DNA from: Streptomyces ficellus
GTDB lineage: Bacteria; Actinomycetota; Actinomycetes; Streptomycetales; Streptomycetaceae
Assembly (NCBI RefSeq): GCF_030406405.1
Contig: NZ_JAUEPL010000001.1
Location: 186,001 to 250,000 of the forward strand
Reading direction: 5' to 3'
Length of the DNA: 64,000 nt
Made by a program: the position numbers and the translations under genes. Within the stretch, counting starts at the first letter, position 1. Each line of letters starts with the position of its first letter. The notes under the pieces are model-generated. The model was not told the origin of the DNA, made no database searches, and saw only the letters and a program-made list of their open reading frames with translations. Positions 1-6,626 of this stretch are shown here, piece by piece.

Positions 1-573
1 CGGTACCGGCTGGGCCCGGAGATCCCCCGCATGGCCGCCTCCGTGCGGTCGGCGATGATCGTCGACCTGCGCCCCTACCTTGAGGACCTGTCCCGCGAAC
101 TCGAGGAAACCATCGACCTGTCGGTCATGGAGGACCACCAGGTCGTCTTCGTCGACCAGGTCGTCGCCGACCGCCGGCTGCGCGCGGTCAGCGCGGTCGG
201 CGCCGGTTTCCCGCTGCACTGCTGCGCCCCCGGCAAGGCACTGCTCGCCGCCCTACCGGTGGCCGCCCTGGAGTACGCCGTACCGAACCGGCTCACCGCC
301 GAAACCCCGCACACCCTCACCACCCGCCCCGAGCTGCACCGCGAGCTCGATGAGATCCGCCGCACCGGCGTCGCCTTCGACCGCGAAGAGCACACCCTCG
401 GCATATCCGCGGCCGGGGTCGCCATCCGCACCGCGGCCTGGGGCACCGCAGCCATCAGTGTGCCCACCCCGACGCAACGCTTCGCCGGGCGCGAACAGGC
501 GATCACCGATGCCCTGTTGCAGGCCAAGGAGCGCATCGAAACGGACTTCGGCGCCATGAAGCCGACACCGTGA
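1..573 (+). CDS. IclR-family transcriptional regulator, C-terminal part (5' end outside window)
   Basis: The open frame runs from base 1, so the gene starts upstream and the N-terminal winged helix is missing. What is visible is the IclR effector-binding domain: the segment around LSVMEDHQVVFVDQV, then PLHCCAPGKALLAALP, the family's ligand-pocket region. IclR proteins control aromatic-compound catabolic genes in many actinobacteria. It is followed on the same strand by an aromatic-acid importer, a decarboxylase and, after a convergent regulator, a quercetinase, so it is a plausible regulator of this module. The ligand cannot be told from sequence. Confidence 0.9.
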   Translation, partial: RYRLGPEIPRMAASVRSAMIVDLRPYLEDLSRELEETIDLSVMEDHQVVFVDQVVADRRLRAVSAVGAGFPLHCCAPGKALLAALPVAALEYAVPNRLTAETPHTLTTRPELHRELDEIRRTGVAFDREEHTLGISAAGVAIRTAAWGTAAISVPTPTQRFAGREQAITDALLQAKERIETDFGAMKPTP

Positions 574-658
574 CGACGCGTCGCCCGGCTCCGGGCACGT
601 GCTTCCCGCGTCCACCTCCTTCACCTGCACCTGCCCCGAGACCCAAGGAATCGCCTGC

Positions 659-2014
659 ATGAAAGCGAAACCGTCTCCAAGATGCCCTGAACCACAACGT
701 CCCGCCGACGTACGCCTGTTCATTCTCATGGCCGCCCTGATCGCGATGTTCGAGGGCTACGACCTGTCCGTGTACGGAGCCACTGTGCCGGCCCTGCTGC
801 ACGAGCCCGGCTGGCACGTGTCCAAGGAAGAAGCAGGCGACATTGGATCGCTCGTCGCCGCCGGCATGCTGATCGGCGCCGGCATCGCCGGGGCCGCAGG
901 ACGGCGCCTGGGCACCCGGCGACTGCTCCTGAGCGGCCTGTCGTTCTTCTCCCTGTGCATGCTCGGCTCCGCCCTGGCCGACGGGCCCGGCGTGTTCGCC
1001 GCGTCCCGTCTCTTCGCAGGGATCGGTCTGGGCGTGGTACTGCCCACGCTCACCGCCGTGGTGGGTGAGATGTCCGCACCGCACGTACGCGTCCGCAACA
1101 TCGCCATCACCATGGCCGGCTCCTGCGTCGGCTCCCTCGGAGCACCGCTTCTCGGCTCGTGGCTGCTGCCGGACGTCTCTTTCCGGGTGCTGTATCTCGT
1201 CGGCGCGGCCGCTTTGCTCACCGTGGTGCCGTGGGCCTTCCTGCGTCTGCCCGAGAGCCCGCTGTACCTCGCGCGTACCAGCCGCGCCGACGAAGCCGCC
1301 CGGACCGCCGCCCGATTCGGCCTGCCCGCCCCGCAACCGCCCGCCGCATCACAGCCCAGGCACCGGTTCCTCGGGCTCGGCCCGCTGCTCCGGCGCCCGC
1401 TGGTCGTCACCACGCTGCTGTTCTGGCTGATGACCTTCTGCGGGCTGCTGCTGATCTTCGGCTTCAGCACGTGGCTGCCGACGCTCATGCAGACCGGCGG
1501 CTTCTCCATCGGTTCGGCCCTGACCATGACGTGCCTGTCGTGGATCGGCGCGGGCGTCGGCATGGTGCCCGGAGGGGTGCTCGCCGACCGGCTCGGCCCC
1601 AAGCGCGTGGTGACCGGCGCCTTCCTTGCCGGTGCCGCCGGTCTGCTCGTGATCAGCCGGGGCCCGGCCGGCTGGGTCCTGTACCTGTGCCTGCTCATGT
1701 GCGGCTTCGGGCTGCTGGCCTCCCAGGCGTTCGTCAACGCCTACCTGATCGGCTGCATGCCGGCGGACCTGCGCGTCCCGGCCCTCGGGTGGTCGTTGTC
1801 CGTCGGACGGCTCGGCGCCATCGCCGGCCCCTCGCTCGGCGGGCGAATCCTCGACTCCGGGCTGGGCCTGGAATGGAATTTCTACTTCTTCGCCGCCACG
1901 GCCGCCGTCGGCGCCACGGCAGCGATCGCCGTGCCCACTGGTCCGCTCGGTCAAACCGCCCCGCACCGGACGACCACCACCATCGGCACGGCCGACAGCG
2001 CCGCAGCCGGCTGA
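659..2014 (+). CDS. MFS transporter, aromatic acid:H+ symporter (AAHS) type
   Basis: A 451-residue, 12-helix MFS protein that probably imports an aromatic acid with protons. After a short cytoplasmic N-terminus comes FEGYDLSVYGATVPALL, the first-helix motif of the AAHS group with its conserved Asp. Loop signatures follow (GRRLGTRRLL near residue 80; DRLGPKRVV between helices 8 and 9). An in-frame GTG at 599 is possible, but ATG 659 is preceded by AAGGA at a good distance and gives a standard N-terminus. It lies 85 bp after the iclR gene and 97 bp before the decarboxylase, so co-transcription is likely. Substrate is inferred from neighbours only. Confidence 0.85.
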   Translation: MKAKPSPRCPEPQRPADVRLFILMAALIAMFEGYDLSVYGATVPALLHEPGWHVSKEEAGDIGSLVAAGMLIGAGIAGAAGRRLGTRRLLLSGLSFFSLCMLGSALADGPGVFAASRLFAGIGLGVVLPTLTAVVGEMSAPHVRVRNIAITMAGSCVGSLGAPLLGSWLLPDVSFRVLYLVGAAALLTVVPWAFLRLPESPLYLARTSRADEAARTAARFGLPAPQPPAASQPRHRFLGLGPLLRRPLVVTTLLFWLMTFCGLLLIFGFSTWLPTLMQTGGFSIGSALTMTCLSWIGAGVGMVPGGVLADRLGPKRVVTGAFLAGAAGLLVISRGPAGWVLYLCLLMCGFGLLASQAFVNAYLIGCMPADLRVPALGWSLSVGRLGAIAGPSLGGRILDSGLGLEWNFYFFAATAAVGATAAIAVPTGPLGQTAPHRTTTTIGTADSAAAG

Positions 2015-2111
2015 GCACGTACGCCTGCCCCCGCCGCCACCTTCACCGCTCTCTCGCCTGTTCCCGCCGGTCTGGTCTCCACCAGCCAACCCATCAGACG
2101 GAGAACCCCTC

Positions 2112-3071
2112 ATGAAGAAGATCGCGATCGAAGAGCACTTCACCACCGCCGCCCTGGCCCACTACAGCCTGCCCGCCGCCGCCCTGTTCGACCCACCCCA
2201 GTGGGACGCCGCCATGCGAGGACTGCTGGACTTCGCCGACGTCCGACTGCCCCAGATGGACGAACTCGGCATCGACATGGAGGTGTTGTCCCTGACCGCG
2301 CCCGGCATCCAGGCGGAGACCGACACCTCCGTGGCGGTCAAACGGGCCGCTGAGGCCAACGACTTCCTGGCCGAGATCGCCCGTAAGCACCCCACCCGCT
2401 TCTCCGGCTTCGCCGCGCTGGCCCTGCAGGATCCGGAAGGCGCGGCGGCCGAGCTGGAGCGCGCCGTCACCCAACTCGGCCTGCGGGGTGCCCTGATCAA
2501 CGGCCACACGCAGGGCGAGTACCTGGACGCGGACAGGTTCCGGCCGGTATGGGAGCGCGCCGAGGCCCTCGGCGTACCGATCTACCTGCACCCGGCCAGC
2601 TCCTACGACGTGTGGCACAACCTGCGCGGCCACGAGGAACTGATCGGGCCGATGTGGAGCTGGGGCGTGGAGACCGCGACCCACGCCTTGCGCATCATCT
2701 TCGGCGGCGTCTTCGACCGCTTCCCCGACGCCACCCTCGTCCTCGGCCACATGGGCGAAGGACTCCCCGGCCACCTGTGGCGCCTGGACAGCCGCTGGGG
2801 CTTCCTCAACCAGCGCGGCATACGCCTGGCCAGGCCACGTCCCTCGGACTACATCCGCGACAACATCATGATCACCACGAGCGGGGTCTGCGCACACGCC
2901 CCGCTACTCGGCAGCCTGCTCGCGCTCGGCGCCGACCGCATCATGTTCTCCACCGACTACCCCCTGGAAAGCAACCACGAAGCCGTCCACTTCATCGAGA
3001 CCGCCCCGATCAGCGAACGCGACCGCGCCAAGATCTGCCACCTCAACGCCGAGCGCCTGCTCCGTCTCTGA
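2112..3071 (+). CDS. Amidohydrolase-2 family metal-dependent decarboxylase (gamma-resorcylate decarboxylase type)
   Basis: This 319-residue protein belongs to the amidohydrolase-2 (ACMSD-like) group that decarboxylates hydroxybenzoates non-oxidatively. The metal-site pattern of gamma-resorcylate decarboxylase is present: E7 and H9 in IAIEEHF, H160 in IYLHP, H213 in GHMGEG and D282 in FSTDYP. Length is normal and the start has GGAG upstream. Beside a quercetinase, the attractive substrate is 2,4,6-trihydroxybenzoate, the A-ring acid released from the quercetinase product, giving phloroglucinol. That step is inference; 2,6-dihydroxybenzoate or a related acid is equally possible from sequence alone. 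It converges on the broken marR gene with only 4 bp between stop codons. Confidence 0.85.
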   Translation: MKKIAIEEHFTTAALAHYSLPAAALFDPPQWDAAMRGLLDFADVRLPQMDELGIDMEVLSLTAPGIQAETDTSVAVKRAAEANDFLAEIARKHPTRFSGFAALALQDPEGAAAELERAVTQLGLRGALINGHTQGEYLDADRFRPVWERAEALGVPIYLHPASSYDVWHNLRGHEELIGPMWSWGVETATHALRIIFGGVFDRFPDATLVLGHMGEGLPGHLWRLDSRWGFLNQRGIRLARPRPSDYIRDNIMITTSGVCAHAPLLGSLLALGADRIMFSTDYPLESNHEAVHFIETAPISERDRAKICHLNAERLLRL

Positions 3072-3075
3072 AGCC

Positions 3076-3518
3076 TCACTCTGAGCTCGGGGAGGGCGGC
3101 CGGCCCCACGGAGTTTCCAGCGTCGCCCGCAGGGCATTGACCGCCTCCTGGCCGATCCGCTCGGCGAGCTGCACTTCCAGCCGGTCAAGGATGACGCCGG
3201 CCTGACGGTGTGCGCGTTCTCTTTCAGGGGTGCGGCGAATCAACCGCTGTCGGGCGAGGCGGGGTCCCGGACTCGTTCGAGCAGTCCGGTGGCGACCAGG
3301 CCGTGCACGGCCTGGTGCGCGGTCTGCCGTGTGACGCCCATGCGCCGGGCCAGCTCGGAGACCGTGGTGCCCTGGTCGTCCAGCACGGCGAAGAGCTGGG
3401 CCTGCGTCGTGGACACCGGCGTGGCTCCGGCTGCTTCCAGGGCCGCCAGCAGTCCCTCTTCGAACCAGCGCCGGGCCTCGCCGAGCAACTGGGGGAGGTT
3501 ACGGCGGGTGGACTGCAT
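3076..3518 (-). pseudogene. MarR-family regulator interrupted by a one-base frameshift
   Basis: Starting at ATG 3518 (GAGGAA just upstream), the minus strand encodes a MarR winged helix: LLGEARRWFEEGLLAALEAAG, then TVSELARRMGVTRQTAHQAV (recognition helix) and GLLERVRDPASPDS. The frame then hits a stop at 3240. In the next frame the expected MarR continuation resumes directly (LIRRTPERERAHRQAG, then LDRLEVQLAERIGQEAVNAL) and ends at TGA 3078-3076. The span is 443 bases, one short of a multiple of three, so restoring one base near 3238-3242 rebuilds a protein of about 147 residues. It is divergent from queD with a palindrome between them, so the intact protein was probably the queD repressor. 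Real inactivation and a base-calling error cannot be separated here. Confidence 0.8.
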
Positions 3519-3574
3519 CTGTTCCTCACCATGGGGCCGGGCTCGTATCCAACGCTTGATTACCGACACTCTGC

Positions 3575-3595
3575 AACGTCAGGCCACCTGACATT
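3575..3595. promoter_or_regulatory. Probable MarR-type operator in the marR-queD divergent promoter
   Basis: AACGTCAGG-CCA-CCTGACATT is a 21-bp inverted repeat. The inner six bases of each arm match perfectly and eight of nine match overall. It sits between the divergent marR (start 3518) and queD (start 3625), 29 bp before the queD ATG. Size and position fit a MarR dimer site controlling both genes. Binding by the adjacent regulator is inference. Confidence 0.6.
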
Positions 3596-3624
3596 CCTGG
3601 CAGAGTCCGATCACCGGAGGACAC

Positions 3625-4182
3625 ATGACCATCGAGTACGCCACTCGCTACCGACAGGCATCACGAATACCCGCGGAACCGGGCAAGCCCTACTTCATCG
3701 AGAAGGGAGAGGGAGACCGCGCCCATCTGTTCGGCGATCTGATCACCATCTACGCGGGCGGCGAGCAGACCGAGAACCTCTTCAACTTCTTCACCGTCGA
3801 AGGCCCCAAGGGCGACCTCATCCCGGCCCACCTGCACACCGACACCCACGAGGTCTTCTACATCACCCAAGGCGCGGTCCGGCTGTTCGTCGAGGACACC
3901 GAGGGCAACCAGCAGGAAAAGCTCCTCACGCCCGGCGACTTCGGCTTCGTACCCAAGAACTGCCCCCACGCCTACCGCATGGAGCGCCACCACAGCCAGG
4001 TCGTCGGCGTCGCCGCCGGCCCCGGGGGCACCTTTGAGCGGTTCTTCGAGAACCTCGGCGTACCTGCCGAGCAACTCGGCCTGCCGCACCAGCCCGTCGT
4101 CCCGGAACCTCACAAGTTCGCCGGCGTCCCCAAGCAGTACGACGTACGCTTCCTGCCCGACCACCAGTGGCGGACCCGATGA
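3625..4182 (+). CDS. queD: Quercetin dioxygenase (monocupin quercetinase)
   Basis: A 185-residue single-domain cupin that opens the C-ring of flavonols such as quercetin with loss of CO, giving a depside. The metal ligands are all present at H69, H71 and E76 in the first cupin motif (PAHLHTDTHEVFYI) and H115 in the second (PKNCPHAYRME). This numbering matches, from memory, the characterised Streptomyces sp. FLA QueD, a Ni/Co-preferring enzyme of almost the same length. GGAGG precedes the ATG. A palindrome and the divergent broken marR lie upstream. The hydrolase frame begins inside its last codons (ATGA overlap), so the two are translationally coupled. Confidence 0.93.
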   Translation: MTIEYATRYRQASRIPAEPGKPYFIEKGEGDRAHLFGDLITIYAGGEQTENLFNFFTVEGPKGDLIPAHLHTDTHEVFYITQGAVRLFVEDTEGNQQEKLLTPGDFGFVPKNCPHAYRMERHHSQVVGVAAGPGGTFERFFENLGVPAEQLGLPHQPVVPEPHKFAGVPKQYDVRFLPDHQWRTR

Positions 4183-5065
4183 CGGCACCCGGCCCCTCGC
4201 TGCGGGAACTGATGACCGCGCCCCACCCCGACCACGCTCCCCTACCGCCCGGCACACCGAGCGAGCCCGGTGTACGAGAACTGCGCGGCGTCCCCTACGC
4301 CAATGTCGAGGGCAGCCGTCCGCTGGAACTCGACCTGTGGCTGCCAGAGGCCGTCCAGGATGAGCCTCTTCCGCTGGTGCTGTTCGTGCACGGCGGCGCC
4401 TGGCGACGCGGCCGGCGCGACGACATGGGCATGCGCATACGCCGTTGGAACCCGGACCCTTCGCGCGCATCGCGGCCGCCGGTCTCGCCGTCGCCTGCGT
4501 CGACTACCGACTCAGCGGCGAGGACACCTTCCCCGCCCCGCTGGACGATCTACGCGCCGCACTGCGCTGGCTCACTCTGCGCTCGGCGGAACTCGGCATC
4601 GACACCGCGCGCACGGTGGTGTGGGGAGAGTCCGCCGACGGACACCTCGCCTCGCTCCTCGCCCTGACCCACGCCGATCCGCCACTGGCGGGCGCCGTGA
4701 TCTGGTACGCACCGAGCGACCTGACCGCCACACGAGGCAGCTTCACCCCCGAAGACGCCACCACTCCCGAGGCACTCATGCTCGGCGCGGCCCCGTCAGC
4801 CACCCCGGAGCGCGCCCGCGCAGCCAGCCCTCTCGCCCACGTCCACTCCGACGCGCCACCGTTCCTCCTCGTCCACGGCGAGCAGGACACCATGGTGCAC
4901 TGCTCACACAGCCAAGCCCTCGCGGCGGCGCTGGACGGCGCCCAGGCACCGGTCGAGTTGCGGACAGTGCCCGGCGCCGACCACGGCTGGCACGGGCTTC
5001 CCGATGCCCAGGCGGAGGAGATCTTCACCCTCACCCTGGCCTTCGCCCGTCGCATCGTGGCCTGA
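4179..5065 (+). pseudogene. Alpha/beta hydrolase (candidate depside esterase) with a one-base frameshift
   Basis: The ATG overlaps the queD stop as ATGA. The first frame encodes an esterase N-terminus with the oxyanion motif LFVHGGAWRRG, then loses homology near 4443. Another frame continues at once with EPGPFARIAAAGLAVACVDYR, the nucleophile region GESADGHLASLLAL, an aspartate region HGEQDTMVH and a histidine region GADHGWHG. The span is 887 bases, one short of a whole number of codons. An extra G in the run TTGGAA near 4445 would join the halves into about 295 residues. The nucleophile elbow reads GESAD rather than the usual GESAG. Coupled to queD, it is the natural candidate to hydrolyse the quercetinase product, by inference. 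Confidence 0.78.
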
Positions 5066-5109
5066 CTGGAGCCTGTGATCCCGGGTGCCCCGCACCTGTG
5101 CCTGCGGCT

Positions 5110-5262
5110 TCAGCAGATCAGGGACCCCGGCCGTGGGGGGGCGCCGGGGCATTTGGCGGCTTCGGCGGCTTCCATGCGCAACTGGGCGGAGGTCTCCCAG
5201 TCGGCGTAGAGGGCGCGTACGGCGGGGCCGGCGAACACCGCGTCGTGCCTGCCCGACTGCAC
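5110..5262 (-). pseudogene. Fragment resembling the C-terminal part of an MmyB-like XRE regulator
   Basis: A short minus-strand frame contains FAGPAVRALYADWETSAQLR followed by MEAAEAA, which resembles the ligand-binding part of Streptomyces MmyB-like helix-turn-helix regulators. It ends at TGA 5112-5110. The helix-turn-helix and most of the domain are absent, so this is a remnant. It lies just left of the 41-bp repeat at 5269. The rest of the 5066-5558 interval shows no intact gene. Confidence 0.45.
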
Positions 5263-5268
5263 CGTCTC

Positions 5269-5309
5269 GCCTGACGCTCCGTCGGAACCAGTGTCAAACG
5301 AGCGTCACG
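5269..5309 (-). repeat. 41-bp repeat, copy A (left of the toxin module)
   Basis: On the minus strand it begins CGTGACGCTCGTTTGACACT and ends GGAGCGTCAGGC. Copy B lies at 12414-12454 in the same orientation with about six differences in 41 positions. Each copy has inverted ends (TGACGC...GCGTCA). This copy also contains TTGACA, so it may be or include a promoter. The pair brackets the SseB/RHS/immunity block and may mark its boundaries. Confidence 0.7.
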
Positions 5310-5558
5310 CCCGGTCAGCCGCGACCTCATGAGGTGGGCCGCCTCACGGCCACAGACGCGTCGAGAGCGCAGTTTTTTGCGATCGCCACGGGCATGCCCC
5401 CAGCATGCATAGACGCCGCCCATGGCCACCGCATGCCCACGGCGGTCTCGAACTGAGAGCCACGTGCAGAGCCCAGGTGTGTGACCCCATGGGAACCACC
5501 GGCCCCTTCGGGAGCGTCTGTTCTACGCTGCCATCAGTGACCGAAGACGGGGGGGACC

Positions 5559-5981
5559 GTGGAGCAGCCCAGGACGGCGTTGGCCGAGCGGATTGCCGCG
5601 CGGAGGGCGGGGGTTGGCGATCCTCGGGCGCTGGTGGGTGAGATGCGGCGCTCGATCCTGCTGGTCCCGACCTCTCGTGGGGGCCTGTGGTCGGCGCGTT
5701 CGGGTGGGGTGCGGTGGATCTGTGGGTTCACTGATGAGACGGCGCTGGCCCGTTTCGCCCTTCATCACGGGCCGGGTGACCGGCCGGTGGACTACGCGGC
5801 GCTGCTGGGTGCGCGGATCGTGGATGAGATCGTGCCGTCGTTGGGTGAGCCTGCCGGTCTCGCGGTGGACATCGCCAGCGAGGACGGGTCGATGTTTTTC
5901 CCGCCGGTCACCGGGATCGTTCCGGCCGGCGTCGCCGTCGACACCGAGGCAGCGGAAGAGGGACGTGGCCGTGGGCGGTGA
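5559..5981 (+). CDS. SseB-like N-terminal domain protein
   Basis: A 140-residue soluble protein resembling the SseB N-terminal domain fold found beside secreted-toxin genes in actinobacteria: an N-terminal helix (ALAERIAARRAG), strands with SILLVPTSRGGLWSARSGG, then WICGFTDETALARFA. The GTG start follows a G-rich Shine-Dalgarno stretch. Its end overlaps the next gene by 17 bp, and the block continues into the RHS toxin, so these genes are probably one operon. An accessory or chaperone role in toxin delivery is inference. Confidence 0.65.
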   Translation: MEQPRTALAERIAARRAGVGDPRALVGEMRRSILLVPTSRGGLWSARSGGVRWICGFTDETALARFALHHGPGDRPVDYAALLGARIVDEIVPSLGEPAGLAVDIASEDGSMFFPPVTGIVPAGVAVDTEAAEEGRGRGR

Positions 5982-6624
5982 CGGGGTGGACCTGAACTTC
6001 GACAAGGCATCGGTCGCGAAGTTCACCAAGGGCGTGGGCGCCACCATCGACGGGCTGGGCGACCTGGGCGGCGCGACCGGTTCGGTGATGGGCAAGGGGT
6101 TCTCCGCACTGTCGATGACGGGGATGGAGGCAGGCCACCACGGTCTGTCCGTCGACTTCGAGGACTTCTGCGAGCGCTGGGAGTGGGGCGTGCGCGCCCT
6201 GGTGAGCGACGCCAGCGAGATCGCCACCCGCCTGGGCCTGGCGGCGGGCACCCAGTGGGAGCACGACCAGTACGTCGAGGGCGCGTTGAAGGTGGGCGTC
6301 AACTCCGTGATGGGCGGCAACCCGCACGCCTCGGAGGAGGAGATCACCCGGCAGGGCTGGGGCGAGGTGTTCACGCCGGACTACCTGGACCCGGACTGGA
6401 GCGCGGAGTCGTTCGACCGGGCCGGTCAGGACATGGAACAGACCTGGAAGGACACCGGCCGCACGGTTCTGACCGAGGGGCAGGGAGGTCGGCAGTCGCA
6501 GATGCTCAACGACGCGCTCGGCATATCCGACGACCAGTGGAATCGCGCGCTGGACGACACCTTCGGCCCGTCGCCGGAGGAACGCGCCCGGCAGGCGCAG
6601 CAGGGCGAAAGCGGGGGCAACTGA
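5965..6624 (+). CDS. Helical WXG-like protein upstream of the RHS toxin
   Basis: 219 residues from GTG 5965, preceded by GGAAGAGGG. The region FEDFCERWEWGVRALVSDASE (residues about 55-75) looks like a WXG100/ESX-type helical hairpin, and the protein has no signal peptide or membrane segment. The C-terminal half is charged and rich in Asp, Gln and Gly. It sits 2 bp before the RHS toxin gene, whose own N-terminus is helical and T7SS-like, so I infer a partner or adaptor for the toxin's secretion. I do not recognise a defined family. GTG 5971 is an alternative start. Confidence 0.6.
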   Translation: MAVGGDGVDLNFDKASVAKFTKGVGATIDGLGDLGGATGSVMGKGFSALSMTGMEAGHHGLSVDFEDFCERWEWGVRALVSDASEIATRLGLAAGTQWEHDQYVEGALKVGVNSVMGGNPHASEEEITRQGWGEVFTPDYLDPDWSAESFDRAGQDMEQTWKDTGRTVLTEGQGGRQSQMLNDALGISDDQWNRALDDTFGPSPEERARQAQQGESGGN

Positions 6625-6626
6625 GC

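Noticed and set aside
6183..6626. Extending the RHS toxin start upstream to 6183
   Set aside because: That stretch is an alternate frame of the WXG-like gene with Arg/Gly-biased composition. GTG 6627 begins the recognisable T7SS-like N-terminus.
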